From Paenibacillus phytohabitans (GTDB lineage: Bacteria > Bacillota > Bacilli > Paenibacillales > Paenibacillaceae), in the NCBI RefSeq assembly GCF_013141775.1, contig NZ_WHOB01000068.1, positions 1 through 64,000 of the forward strand: a stretch of DNA of 64,000 nt, written 5' to 3'. A model generated the notes under the pieces. The model was not told where the DNA came from. It saw only the letters and a list, made by a program, of their open reading frames with translations, and did not search any database. Numbering within the stretch: the first letter of the stretch is position 1; each line of letters starts with the position of its first letter. The position numbers and the translations under genes were made by a program. Positions 48,927 through 58,301 of this stretch are shown piece by piece.

Positions 48927-51000
48927 GTTTCTTCATATGTTTGCGGAGCAGGAGCAGCAGCGATACAATGACCAGCGTGATCATAAGGACAGCCGCAACC
49001 ACAAAGCCCAGCACATCTGAACGCTCAATAATCTGCGCCACTGTTGATTCTTTGGCCTCGCCTGAGAGGGTTTTGAAGCGGTACGCGTTAACCTGGCCGT
49101 CTTTGTCTGCAACCACACCGTCCCCGTAGACCTTCCAGCGGTCTTTCTCGCTGGCAATCAGCTTCGAGACCAGGTAGTAGCTCTCGGAGCTGACCGCTGT
49201 AACCGCAAGCAGGCCCCGTCCGCTCTCGTAGGGAGAGTCCAGCAGCTGCAGCGTACCGATGCCGGCTCCGTACTGCTCCTCGATCGCTATTTTCTCATTG
49301 GACAGCAGGGTCGAGCCGTCTTTGTTGTATTTGAAGAAAAGCTTGTCGTTGTTGTCGCGGATCACCTTGTTGTTCTTATAAGTACCGATGGCAATGATAT
49401 TGTTGTCCTTCAGATTATCCGCAGCTACATCATCGCTGTAATAATGGATATCCCCGGTGTTGCCTCCGGCGTATTGGCCAAGCATGTTGAAGATGTTGCC
49501 CAGACTCTGATAGGCATAGTCATCCATCTCCTGCGGCAGAACGACTGCCACACGGTTGAAGATGCCGTCGCGCAGGAACGGGTACGGATAGTTGCTCAGC
49601 AGCAGCTCTGTGCGGTCCTTCGTGTTCAGGCGCATCATCGATTCCTTGCTTACATAGGCCCAGGGCATCTGCTCCGTATTAGGGGTACAGATGGCATTCG
49701 CCATCTCCAGATCAAACGCCACCGTGACCGAGAAATTGCCGGAGATGTTCAGGCTCTGCGGCACATCCAGAGTCAGCACATCACCGTTAGCCAGCTCCTT
49801 CGTCAGCTTCTTGCTGCCGACCGGCGTATTATTGATGCTCACCGTCACCAGTGAACGCTCAAAATCCAGATTCCCCGCATAGCGGAAATCGAGGCTGATT
49901 TTGCCGTCATCCGCAATCGAGCGGTTGGACGGCAGCGAAACGAAATAAGTCTGCTCCTGATGATTCGGTCCGGTCAGCTTATCCCCGGTCTCCGTGAATG
50001 TAACATTCGAGCTGATGGGGGGCGCGGGGTCTGCTACATCGGTAGCATCATCCACAAGCTTCAGGTCTTCGCGGATCTGGCTCAGCAGCTCCCCGCTGGC
50101 CATGAAGCGTCCGGCCTTGATCAGCAGGCTCTCATCTCTGGAGGTAACCACCAGCACCGGTGAGGAATCCTTGTTCACCAGCTGGATCACGGCATGGGTG
50201 CTGAGATCAGCTGTAGTGCTCACCAGATTCTTCAAGGTGGCCGGAAGTTGGTCATACATCGCTACAAGCACCACTGCACGCTTGTCCTTCAGGGTATCCT
50301 CACGGTAGGGCAGCAGCGGAATCGTCTTATCGTTCAGCGTATTGCCTTTGGCGAAGCCCGACAGGGCGTAAGTTGCGCTCTCCAGTTCCGAGCCGGTGGC
50401 ATTCTCCGGCACGGCGAGCAGGCTTTGTCCTCTTTTCACCGTATCCATTCCCGAGAATCTGGCACTGAAATCTGCAATCCCGCCCGTAATCGCCTTCGGC
50501 GCGTACTTCACGGATATATTGGAGGTATTGAACAGATGGAGCCAGCTGTCCTGTGTATTGTCTACACTGCAGAGCTGATAATCCTCCGTATCGGTCTTCA
50601 GATTCCCATGGATACTCAGCGTGTTGCTGCCTTCCTTAAGGAAGCCCTTGGGCGCCGGAACGCTCAGGCTCTGCTCCCCGTTATTCTCAGCGGACGGTCT
50701 GAAGGAGTAGAACGGAATGCCGTTAAGCGACAGTGTCACACTTGACTGCTGGTCCGCATTAATCTGTGACACCTGAAAATGCAGCCTGATGTTCACCGCA
50801 TCGACGTTCCAGTAATCCATGACTGTGAAATACTGCTGCTGGGAGCTTGTGCCCGTTAGAGAGATCTCGCTGCCCGTAAATGAAGTCTCGTAAGTCATCG
50901 TGGCGTCACCGGGAAGCACTGCCGCTGCCAGTGCCGCAGGAATTTGAACCAGGAAAAGGGAGAGGCAAATCAGCCCTATCATTATCTGTTTTTTCATCAT
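48904..51000 (-). CDS. YdaN/BcsB-like exopolysaccharide synthesis subunit
   Basis: Encodes 698 residues. A signal peptide (1-25) is followed by a large beta-rich extracytoplasmic part with repeated carbohydrate-binding-like modules, as in BcsB, the periplasmic partner of cellulose synthase. One C-terminal helix (LGFVVAAVLMITLVIVSLLLLL) anchors it, ending in a basic tail. Stretches such as VTLSLNGIPFYSFRPS and VSINNTPVGSKKLTKELANGD are typical. It lies 43 bp after the glycosyltransferase gene and would guide the emerging polymer. ATG follows AGGAGATAAGGAAC. Confidence 0.87.
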   Translation of the reverse strand: MMKKQIMIGLICLSLFLVQIPAALAAAVLPGDATMTYETSFTGSEISLTGTSSQQQYFTVMDYWNVDAVNIRLHFQVSQINADQQSSVTLSLNGIPFYSFRPSAENNGEQSLSVPAPKGFLKEGSNTLSIHGNLKTDTEDYQLCSVDNTQDSWLHLFNTSNISVKYAPKAITGGIADFSARFSGMDTVKRGQSLLAVPENATGSELESATYALSGFAKGNTLNDKTIPLLPYREDTLKDKRAVVLVAMYDQLPATLKNLVSTTADLSTHAVIQLVNKDSSPVLVVTSRDESLLIKAGRFMASGELLSQIREDLKLVDDATDVADPAPPISSNVTFTETGDKLTGPNHQEQTYFVSLPSNRSIADDGKISLDFRYAGNLDFERSLVTVSINNTPVGSKKLTKELANGDVLTLDVPQSLNISGNFSVTVAFDLEMANAICTPNTEQMPWAYVSKESMMRLNTKDRTELLLSNYPYPFLRDGIFNRVAVVLPQEMDDYAYQSLGNIFNMLGQYAGGNTGDIHYYSDDVAADNLKDNNIIAIGTYKNNKVIRDNNDKLFFKYNKDGSTLLSNEKIAIEEQYGAGIGTLQLLDSPYESGRGLLAVTAVSSESYYLVSKLIASEKDRWKVYGDGVVADKDGQVNAYRFKTLSGEAKESTVAQIIERSDVLGFVVAAVLMITLVIVSLLLLLRKHMKKRGDKRET

Positions 51001-51043
51001 GTTCCTTATCTCCTGTATCGCTTATTTCTTCTCCTCCGGCGCA

Positions 51044-52294
51044 TCAGTAGCGCTCGGTTTTGTACCATTTGGCTTCCCGTTTGAAAATGACGTCTTTGAG
51101 ATAGTTATACAGTCCGTAAGCGGCAACCACCATCCACAGCTGGCAGTACGAAACATACATCAGCAGAATGATCCACAGGTTCGACAGGCTCATCTCGCCT
51201 TTCTCCGTAGTCAGCGTAACGAAGATTCCGACCACGAACAGAACAATGGCGAGCAGCCACAGGAAGCTGCTGAGTCCGGCAATGGTCGTATGGACATACC
51301 CCATCGCATGGAGGACGAGCAGAACATCAGAGGTGACCAGTGAGATCAGGAGCAGGAAATAGATCGAGACATAATACAGGATATCGAAGCGGATCTTCGC
51401 TGCCTTCCGGTCGAAGAGGAGCGGAAGGTTCTTCACAATGACATAGATATTCCCCTTCGCCCAGCGTGTCCGCTGCTTGAACCAGACCTTCACCGTCTGC
51501 GGCTCCTGCTCCCAGGTGACCGATTTCGGCTGGAACTTGATCCGGTATCCCATCATATAAATACGGAAGCTAATCTCTGTATCCTCAGCAATTGCCTTGA
51601 CATCCCAGCCGCCGATACTCTCTACAATAGACCTGCGCATAATGAAATTCGTTCCCGGAATCGTACAGAGCTTAAACAGCTTCCAGCGGCCGGCCTGCGC
51701 CATCCATTGAAACGACAGGGTCTCAATATTAATAAACCGGGTCAGCAGGCTTGCATCGCGGTTGCGGGTTCTGAACTTGCCGATCACTGCTCCCAGGGTG
51801 GAGTCATTCATGATCTCAGCCACAAGATAGCGCAAAGCGGTGCGTTCCGGTGTATTGTCGGCATCGTAGATAGCAATGAGTTCTCCCCTGCTGCGGGTGA
51901 AGCCGATATTCAGCGCATTGGATTTGCCTTTGCCGCCGGTAACTGCATCCGTATTAATGATGATCAGATTACGCTGCGGGTTCCTCCGCTGGATATCGCC
52001 CAGCAGCTCCGCGCTGTTATCCGAGGAATTATCGTTAATGACGATGATCTCATACCGGTCATGCGGGTAATCCAGCGCCAGCAGGGATTCCACCGTTTTG
52101 CTGATGACCACGCCCTCGTTATGCGCAGGGACCATAATCGTCACCATCGGATACTCACCCCTGATCTCCGGCACTGCCTTATTTTCAGTTTCAATATAGT
52201 ACAGGTAGCCCGCTATAATCAGCGCTACATTCACCAGCAGCAGTGACCAGATGCAGATCACCGCAATGACCATCAGCACGTCTGAGACCGTCAT
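51044..52294 (-). CDS. YdaM-like processive family 2 glycosyltransferase
   Basis: Encodes 416 residues. One N-terminal membrane helix (7-35), a GT-A domain, and at least three C-terminal helices forming the translocation channel. Catalytic motifs are complete: VINDNSSD (Asp88), DAD (144-146), ED (237-238) and QRTRW (274-278, the QxxRW processivity motif). There is no PilZ domain, so c-di-GMP control must come from a separate protein, consistent with the YdaK-like receptor in the same operon. It would polymerise an exopolysaccharide from a nucleotide sugar. The sugar is unknown. Confidence 0.92.
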   Translation of the reverse strand: MTVSDVLMVIAVICIWSLLLVNVALIIAGYLYYIETENKAVPEIRGEYPMVTIMVPAHNEGVVISKTVESLLALDYPHDRYEIIVINDNSSDNSAELLGDIQRRNPQRNLIIINTDAVTGGKGKSNALNIGFTRSRGELIAIYDADNTPERTALRYLVAEIMNDSTLGAVIGKFRTRNRDASLLTRFINIETLSFQWMAQAGRWKLFKLCTIPGTNFIMRRSIVESIGGWDVKAIAEDTEISFRIYMMGYRIKFQPKSVTWEQEPQTVKVWFKQRTRWAKGNIYVIVKNLPLLFDRKAAKIRFDILYYVSIYFLLLISLVTSDVLLVLHAMGYVHTTIAGLSSFLWLLAIVLFVVGIFVTLTTEKGEMSLSNLWIILLMYVSYCQLWMVVAAYGLYNYLKDVIFKREAKWYKTERY

Positions 52295-52331
52295 ATTATT
52301 CTCCTAATGTTGTTTGATTTTTCCGGATTCC

Positions 52332-53882
52332 TTATTTCAAATATTTCCTCCGGTACAGCCTGTAACCGATCGTAAGCAGACCCCCGAACAAGAGCAGTGC
52401 AATCAGGATTACGATAATAAAAAACTGGTTCTGCACGCTGAACAGCTTGTTGAAGCTTGTAGCCTGCTTCTCCTGGTACTGGTAATCGGCTGCGATTGTC
52501 CGCGGGGTATAGTCAACATTCAGATTGTTGCCGTTAATATAAATTACCCCATCCGCTGATTCGACGGTGTTGATATCTGTAACTACCTTATGGGCCTCCC
52601 GTTTATAGTCGGCGAACGTATACCACTCTTCCCCCAGATTCTGCATCAGACTGTCCAGTGCAGCCTCATCCTCAGGCAAGTCGACAGTAACTGCCGCATT
52701 CAGCGGAAGCTCCGGCATCGCCTTGCCGGTCCTGCTGATCCCTTGCAGGAATTCCAGCGGCAGACTGTACACGGTGGACGGGAAGGTCACCGAGGTGTCC
52801 GTCTGTTCCATATATCTGGCTTCTTCATCCGCGTAGAGTACCGCCGAGTCGAAGAAGCCCATACCCGCCGTAGAATATTCCTTGTCATACGTCCAGTAGC
52901 CTTCTGCAGCCATACCCAGCGGGGCTACACCGCCCTCTGCCAGCACATTGATGAAGCTGTTCATCTTGTCATGCAGCGACCGGTCACTAAGGCTAATCGG
53001 CGGTCTGACCGCCGGAGCATTGACTACAATGCTGCCGTTGCGGGACTGCACCGTTCTCAGGGCTTCCAGATACCGCTTCATCGCCGGAAAATCGGTATTG
53101 CCGAATACCGGCCGTACACTGGCGATGAATGGAATTCCGCTCTGATACAGCCTGTCTGCCGTTTGCTCAAGCAGCTCGAGATCGGAGAAGGGATAAATCT
53201 CCTTAAGCACCAGATACGTACGGGGCCGGGCGGAGGATTTCAGCCAATCCTTCAATACATAAGCCGCGGCCATGCTGCTTAAATCCCCCTGCTTCAGATA
53301 AGGCATATAAGTAAATTCGCCGCGGCTTACCGCGTAGGGAATTTGCACCCCGCCATCTTCAAAAGACCACCCGCCGTACGTACGGCCGCCCTGTGAAGCA
53401 GTGATATAAGGCATTTCTTCCACTTCCAGCGGAATGCCGGTGAACCCGCCGATGGAGAGGCTTGCGCTGGCTCCATGCCAGATGTCTGTCTTCAGCTGCA
53501 GGGCCTGCTGCACGCGGTCCGGCGGCTGGTATCCGACATACATCACAGACCCTTGATAGCCCGCTGCGTCCTGCAGATAAGCGCTGTTCGCAATCTTCAG
53601 CTCCGCACTGTTAATGACGGTGATCATTCCGGAGTAGGCAGTCAGGCTGCCTTGCTCATAATCGGATATATTCTTAAGCGTAACCTGTGTACTGTAGGCA
53701 GCAAGCAGCCGCTGCAGCTCTGCCACATTCCCTTCCTTCCCCGTGCCTTTCGCCAGACTGTCATAGAGCAGCAGAATATGCTGCGCAGCGGCAGGTGACG
53801 CGGCGGCGGAAGCAGCCGGGGCAGGCAGCAGGAGATTCCCTGCCAGGAGCAGCAGCAGAACGATAATTCCTCCGCGTTTCAA
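52332..53882 (-). CDS. YdaL-like DUF2334 secreted protein
   Basis: Encodes 516 residues. A signal peptide (1-28) is followed by a DUF2334 domain related to polysaccharide deacetylases (HILLLYDSLAKGTGKEGNVAELQRLL, then LVLKEIYPFSDLELLEQTADRLYQSGIPFIASVRPVF near residues 220-260) and a single C-terminal helix (FFIIVILIALLLFGGLLTIGYRLY). It is the counterpart of B. subtilis YdaL and may modify the polymer at the cell surface. Its start overlaps the stop of the upstream gene by 4 bp (ATGA). Catalytic metal ligands were not confirmed by eye. Confidence 0.85.
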   Translation of the reverse strand: MKRGGIIVLLLLLAGNLLLPAPAASAAASPAAAQHILLLYDSLAKGTGKEGNVAELQRLLAAYSTQVTLKNISDYEQGSLTAYSGMITVINSAELKIANSAYLQDAAGYQGSVMYVGYQPPDRVQQALQLKTDIWHGASASLSIGGFTGIPLEVEEMPYITASQGGRTYGGWSFEDGGVQIPYAVSRGEFTYMPYLKQGDLSSMAAAYVLKDWLKSSARPRTYLVLKEIYPFSDLELLEQTADRLYQSGIPFIASVRPVFGNTDFPAMKRYLEALRTVQSRNGSIVVNAPAVRPPISLSDRSLHDKMNSFINVLAEGGVAPLGMAAEGYWTYDKEYSTAGMGFFDSAVLYADEEARYMEQTDTSVTFPSTVYSLPLEFLQGISRTGKAMPELPLNAAVTVDLPEDEAALDSLMQNLGEEWYTFADYKREAHKVVTDINTVESADGVIYINGNNLNVDYTPRTIAADYQYQEKQATSFNKLFSVQNQFFIIVILIALLLFGGLLTIGYRLYRRKYLK

Positions 53883-55426
53883 ATGCTCACCCCATTATTC
53901 AGGGCAGCGTATTCTGGGGCCGGCACGGAAGGCGGTGCAGCCGGCATGGATTTCCTGGATGAGATTCCGCGGCCAATGACGCTCGATATGACCTGGAAAG
54001 TGATCAGGTCAAAGGCTAAGGTAAACAGGAATTCATGCTTCGCAATATCGGCATCGCCTGCTCCGATAATGGAGACTACAATGCCGGACAATCCGACTAG
54101 CATTGTAGCCAGAATCACGAACAGCCGCTGCATTCCCCGGTAGTCCCGCGCCCGGACCGCTGCCACGAAGGAAGGCATATAGACACCAGTAATCACTGCC
54201 ATCCAGAGGAGGATGAAGGCAAAGGTGCGTGGAGCCAGCTTCTCCTTCAGCGTACTGTACACGTTGAAGAAATGACTCTGTGCCCGGAACTCCTTGCCAG
54301 CAGATTTCTCATAATTCCCCATCGCCGCCGGCTTGATCGTATAGGCGCTTTCGGCAGCCGTGTCGAGAATCAAGCCCAGCTGGTCCGGATGCGTAACATA
54401 ATATTTCAGAATCGAGACAAAACCGTATTGGCTGTAGAAATCCTTTTCCAGCAGATCCGATTTCACATCCACGGTCCCGTATTGGTCATAATAGGTATTC
54501 TCTTTGAGGATTGCGTACTGTTCATTAATCCCGAAGGATTGAAGCGCGGTCTCCGGATTCTCTGATTCCATCAGCACTCCGCGGGTCATGGCATGATACT
54601 GGTTAATATTCACGAATTCTTTGGAGATATTAAGATAGGTGGCAATACCGGCGAACATCATCAGGGCGGCGGACAGGAGCGTGACCCAGCGGAACAATTT
54701 ATCCCGGCGGATCCAGACAAGTGAGATAGAGAGCAGGGAAATCACCATGCCCACAGGAGCATTTTGCTGCTTGGAGGTCGTTAGGATCAGCGTGCTGACC
54801 AGAAGTACCGCCAGCATGGCGTAATCGTTGTATCGTTTGCGGTACAGCAGCAGCCATGAAGCGAACACCAGAATCATCGTGACCATTACCAGGCTTTCGC
54901 CGAAGAACGAATTGAAGTAGGCGGTATACCCCGTGTCCCCGAAGATAAAAACTGCCAGAACCGCAACAATCATCCCCCGCTTCCGGGACATCTTGAACGT
55001 AACGGCTTCAATGAGCAGGTAGACAGCAGCCACATACAGGAGCGTATAGATCGCGGCCTGAAACCGGATATCGAACACTTCCTTGCTGAATAACAGCTTA
55101 TTAAAGAGCAGCGCCAGCTTGATAAACAGGGACTGGGAGGAGACCAGCATCGAGCTGTTCTCGTTATAGTATTGGTAGATTCCAAACTGCTTGATGAAAT
55201 ACCCGAAATACTGGCTGTCATAATCCGGGAGGTTGAAGTACAGTCCATTGCTATATATAATCCGGAAAAAGTCACCGTTGTCTGCCATTCCCACATAGGG
55301 AGCAGTAAAGAGCGCGATGACTGTTACGAGCAATACGCCAAAAGCTGCGGCAAACGCCGGGGTAATCCGAAGGCTGGCAAGGGTTATGCCGGGCCGGATT
55401 GATGTTTTCACTGGGTTGTCTATCAT
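53879..55426 (-). CDS. Polytopic GT-C-type membrane protein, WsfD-like
   Basis: Encodes 515 residues with about eleven membrane helices and a large extracytoplasmic loop near residues 270-390. The stretch YVGMADNGDFFRI just after the first helix resembles the acidic loop of lipid-sugar-dependent GT-C glycosyltransferases and of proteins annotated as WsfD-type hexose transferases in glycan clusters. It has no counterpart in the B. subtilis ydaJKLMN operon. It lies between the YdaJ-like and YdaL-like genes, 24 bp after the former and overlapping the latter by 4 bp. It could add side groups to the polymer outside the membrane. This assignment is tentative. Confidence 0.7.
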   Translation of the reverse strand: MIDNPVKTSIRPGITLASLRITPAFAAAFGVLLVTVIALFTAPYVGMADNGDFFRIIYSNGLYFNLPDYDSQYFGYFIKQFGIYQYYNENSSMLVSSQSLFIKLALLFNKLLFSKEVFDIRFQAAIYTLLYVAAVYLLIEAVTFKMSRKRGMIVAVLAVFIFGDTGYTAYFNSFFGESLVMVTMILVFASWLLLYRKRYNDYAMLAVLLVSTLILTTSKQQNAPVGMVISLLSISLVWIRRDKLFRWVTLLSAALMMFAGIATYLNISKEFVNINQYHAMTRGVLMESENPETALQSFGINEQYAILKENTYYDQYGTVDVKSDLLEKDFYSQYGFVSILKYYVTHPDQLGLILDTAAESAYTIKPAAMGNYEKSAGKEFRAQSHFFNVYSTLKEKLAPRTFAFILLWMAVITGVYMPSFVAAVRARDYRGMQRLFVILATMLVGLSGIVVSIIGAGDADIAKHEFLFTLAFDLITFQVISSVIGRGISSRKSMPAAPPSVPAPEYAALNNGVSI

Positions 55427-55450
55427 ACGGATTCACCTTCGTTACTATTG

Positions 55451-56608
55451 TTATTGGTTGGAATAGGAATAAGCGAGGAGCGCCATCAGGTTGTCAAAAG
55501 AATACGCCTGCCCGGCAGCCTCATCACCGAACCCGCCATACAGCGGACTTGCAGCATTCACGGCTCTGAATTCATTCATCCGTTCAATACTGGACGCATA
55601 GAGAGACGGATCGCCCAGCACAGCGCCGATCATGGCCGTGAGCGCATAAATCGCCGTAGAACGGATATCATTCGTCCGCTGGCCCTCACGCGTATACTGC
55701 CCGTACAGTGTGCCCGCCGCAACCTGCTCTTTGATATAGCGGATGCTCGCCGGCTTCTGCCGGTTGCTCTCGGCCAAATGAAGAATGGTCAGCAGCGACT
55801 CTACCGTATTGATATGTTCAGAGCTGTACTGGCCAGTCTTGTAATCGAACCTTGTCTCATAGAACGGGAAGGAGTCAGACAAATATCCGTCTTCCAGAAT
55901 CCCGCCCATATTATTCAGCAATATTCCGCTTAATTCGCTAGATATCGACAATTTTCGCAACACACTCAGATCAATATAACACAAAGTTACGAACCCGTTG
56001 GCGGTTTTGAAAATATTGTCATAAAAATCATACATGTATCCATCTTTTACATTATTATCATAGAATCTCCGGCTGTATTTATCCGCTTCCGCTGTGTACT
56101 CCGGACGGCTAAACGCCTCCCCGGCTTCATAGAGCGCACCAATCAGCCGCAGGTCGTCTACCGCTGCGTTCACAGTGTATTGCTTCTGCTGCTTGGGACT
56201 GAACCGGTAGCTGAAGCCGCTCTCCATATCGAAGGTATCGCGGGCCAGCGTCCACTGCTGGTCAAACCTCTCCTGATCGCCGTTAAGCACGGCCGCCCTC
56301 ATCAGAAGTGAGGCCGATTCGCTCAGAACCTCATGGCCTGTAGCCATCTCCGCCGCTTCACCGGTTTCCTGCAAATTCGTATATACCCCATAGGGTCCCG
56401 TGAGCTGCGTATCTATGAATTTCAGTAATTGCTGTTCTTCGTCCGCTGTGTCGAGCAGCGGCTCTTCCGGCACGTTCGTTCCCGCAGGAGTAACTGCCGG
56501 AGAAGAAGTAGCCGCGGAAGGTACGGGCCGGGCCTGATTACTGCTGCATGAGGTGATTAGAAGCAGCGATATACCCAGTGCAGCAGCCTTGCTGAGTGTA
56601 CTCCCCAA
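55451..56608 (-). CDS. YdaJ-like lipoprotein, GH8-type glycoside hydrolase
   Basis: Encodes 385 residues. Lipobox LITSC with Cys21 and a Ser/Thr/Pro linker precede an (alpha/alpha)6 domain related to glycoside hydrolase family 8. ATGHEVLSESASLLMRAAV near residues 88-106 resembles the region with the catalytic Glu, and NAAVDDLRLIGALYEAG a second acidic site. YdaJ-type enzymes trim or release the operon's exopolysaccharide. It is the first gene of the operon. The start is TTG, preceded by AAGGATGTGATGAA. Confidence 0.82.
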   Translation of the reverse strand: MGSTLSKAAALGISLLLITSCSSNQARPVPSAATSSPAVTPAGTNVPEEPLLDTADEEQQLLKFIDTQLTGPYGVYTNLQETGEAAEMATGHEVLSESASLLMRAAVLNGDQERFDQQWTLARDTFDMESGFSYRFSPKQQKQYTVNAAVDDLRLIGALYEAGEAFSRPEYTAEADKYSRRFYDNNVKDGYMYDFYDNIFKTANGFVTLCYIDLSVLRKLSISSELSGILLNNMGGILEDGYLSDSFPFYETRFDYKTGQYSSEHINTVESLLTILHLAESNRQKPASIRYIKEQVAAGTLYGQYTREGQRTNDIRSTAIYALTAMIGAVLGDPSLYASSIERMNEFRAVNAASPLYGGFGDEAAGQAYSFDNLMALLAYSYSNQ

Positions 56609-56646
56609 TTCATCACATCCTTAAAAGACAAGTCTTGATATTGGTC

Positions 56647-56674
56647 ATAATAATATAACGGTAATTTATGTCAC
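56647..56674 (-). promoter_or_regulatory. Candidate promoter of the exopolysaccharide operon
   Basis: On the minus strand GTGACA (56674-56669), a 16-bp spacer, and TATTAT (56652-56647), about 40 bp upstream of the TTG start of the YdaJ-like gene. The -35 is imperfect. The strong terminator at 56739-56779 isolates it from the upstream channel gene. Confidence 0.45.
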
Positions 56675-56738
56675 ATTGTTTACTGTTTTGGCGAACATTA
56701 TGTGTCTAATTTATAGATTATGCCATTTCTGCAAAAAA

Positions 56739-56779
56739 AGCAGAGCTGCCCGGATCGGAATGACCCGGGCAGCTCTGCT
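56739..56779 (-). terminator. Intrinsic terminator of the potassium channel gene
   Basis: A 15-bp perfect stem (AGCAGAGCTGCCCGG) with an 11-nt loop and a run of seven T residues on the minus strand. It lies 14 bp past the channel stop. Confidence 0.92.
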
Positions 56780-56792
56780 TATGGTATTTAGT

Positions 56793-57809
56793 TCAGCTTC
56801 TTGTGATCCTGCGGTAAGTCTCCTCATCAGCAACAATATAAAGTCTGGCATCATCCGGGATCGGCTGCCCCAGCTTACGGTTAATGCCAAGGTCACCGCG
56901 GTCGGACAGCAGGGTAGCCCCCTGCCGCAGCAGATCCTGAAAGGCATCTCCATAGGTATTCCACGCACGGCTGCGCGGAATCTCATAGATATCATCACCA
57001 TGCTGGCGGCTGAGCAGCTGGGTGATCACTTCAGAATTGCCTTCCTGCAGGGCGGATCTTACCGCGAGTCTGGAGATGGCATCATGGGAGAGCACGAACT
57101 CGTTCACCTGAACATGCTTGAAGTTCTGGATGTTCTTCTCCTGCATGATTTCTACGGTGGTATGTACTTGCGGGGCGATCCGCTCAATGCTGGAGGCGAT
57201 CAGCAGCGTCTTGCCGTCGCTCAGCGAGGCCTCGTCTATACGGGTATCGCCGAACACGATCGCCGCTCTGGCGCTCCCGATGTTCGCCTTCAGCAGGATA
57301 TCATCACTGGAGGCATCCCCGTTAATGAAGTGGACCTGCTCCAGCTGTTCCAGCGGATGACGGCCGTTCTCATCGATAATTACGATCTTGCAGTTCGCGT
57401 CATAACACAGAATTTCATCCACAGCCGCCTGTGTTTTGCGGTTCCAGTTAATCAGTACGACATGATTATGCCCGTGAAAGCTCAAGGTTCCGGCTCCTCT
57501 CCTGCGCTGCATCTCTCCCATGGCATCGATAATCTTACCGATAACCAAACTGAGCAGACCGATGCCAAAGATATATAAGAATATCGTAAATACCTTGCCG
57601 GTGACTGTAGTAGCGAAATAATCACCGTAGCCTACGGTTGCCATGGTGGTCATCACCCAATAAAAGGCGTTGAACCAGCTATGAAAAGTGTCCGGCTCCA
57701 GCAGGAAGGCAGTGGATGCACTCAGAATGACAAAGGCCAGGATGATTAGACCTATAGACTTCTTTTTTAGATGAAGCAGCTTACCGGAAATTCGGATTAG
57801 AAAGTGCAA
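56793..57809 (-). CDS. Two-helix potassium channel with RCK (TrkA-N) domain
   Basis: Encodes 338 residues. Two membrane helices (about 18-37 and 70-92) flank a pore loop with the selectivity filter TVGYGD at residues 58-63. A cytoplasmic RCK/TrkA-N Rossmann domain follows (HVVLINWNRKTQAAVDEIL from about residue 115), giving an MthK/YugO-like ligand-gated channel. In B. subtilis YugO supports electrical signalling in biofilms. TTG is the start, with AGGGATG upstream. It ends 185 bp before an exopolysaccharide operon and lies downstream of the DUF350/glutathionylspermidine synthase operon, from which it is separated by a hairpin. Confidence 0.92.
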   Translation of the reverse strand: MHFLIRISGKLLHLKKKSIGLIILAFVILSASTAFLLEPDTFHSWFNAFYWVMTTMATVGYGDYFATTVTGKVFTIFLYIFGIGLLSLVIGKIIDAMGEMQRRRGAGTLSFHGHNHVVLINWNRKTQAAVDEILCYDANCKIVIIDENGRHPLEQLEQVHFINGDASSDDILLKANIGSARAAIVFGDTRIDEASLSDGKTLLIASSIERIAPQVHTTVEIMQEKNIQNFKHVQVNEFVLSHDAISRLAVRSALQEGNSEVITQLLSRQHGDDIYEIPRSRAWNTYGDAFQDLLRQGATLLSDRGDLGINRKLGQPIPDDARLYIVADEETYRRITRS

Positions 57810-57841
57810 CGCTCATCCCTGCTTTCGGGTAGTTAGCTTAA

Positions 57842-57904
57842 ACCGGCCGGGCAGCTGCTGCCTGAACATCCGAGGCACGGCAGCTGCCCTGCTGTCTGGC
57901 CGGT
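57842..57904. terminator. Long hairpin after the DUF350 gene
   Basis: ACCGGCC-GGGCAGCTGC pairs with GCAGCTGCCC and GGCCGGT, interrupted by an 8-nt bulge. CCTTTT follows on the plus strand and TTTAAG on the minus strand. It lies between the DUF350 stop (57909) and the channel start. Confidence 0.65.
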
Positions 57905-57908
57905 CCTT

Positions 57909-58301
57909 TTAAATAATCAGGCTGCTGACCGCAAACGCTGTTCCGATGAATACCATGCAGAGTGTTACGCCTACTGCAACATTCCCCTTCTGCAGTTGTT
58001 CCGAAATCCGGAAGCCCGGAGTGAACAGCTCAAAGATCCAGTAAGAGGCGACCAGACAAACATAGCCTACCGCAAACCATAGCATCATGAACCAGATGGA
58101 GGTATTGGTATATGCCGCTACGCCGAGAATGATCGCCGTGGCCAGGAACTTGCCGCCAAAGGCCAGCGATACAGCGACATTCCCCTTCTTAAGCTCCTCC
58201 ATATCCTTAAAAGGAGTCATCAGGGTGAATATAACCATACCCAGCACCTGAAGCAGAACAATGGTCAGAATACTAACCACCAGATTAATAACAATCGTCA
58301 A
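57909..58301 (-). CDS. DUF350-family membrane protein
   Basis: Encodes 130 residues with four membrane helices in two internal repeats, each containing KGNVAV at the start of a helix (about residues 39-44 and 104-109), the DUF350 (YjfL-like) hallmark. The TTG start overlaps the upstream stop (TTGA), so translation is coupled to the lipoprotein gene. DUF350 genes commonly accompany glutathionylspermidine synthase-like genes, as in the E. coli yjf cluster, and the same pairing is seen here. Function is unknown. Confidence 0.87.
   Translation of the reverse strand: MTIVINLVVSILTIVLLQVLGMVIFTLMTPFKDMEELKKGNVAVSLAFGGKFLATAIILGVAAYTNTSIWFMMLWFAVGYVCLVASYWIFELFTPGFRISEQLQKGNVAVGVTLCMVFIGTAFAVSSLII

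Noticed and set aside
53879..55426. O-antigen ligase or flippase
   Set aside because: The helix count and the early acidic ADNGDF loop fit GT-C-type transferases better; no Wzx or WaaL signature is visible.
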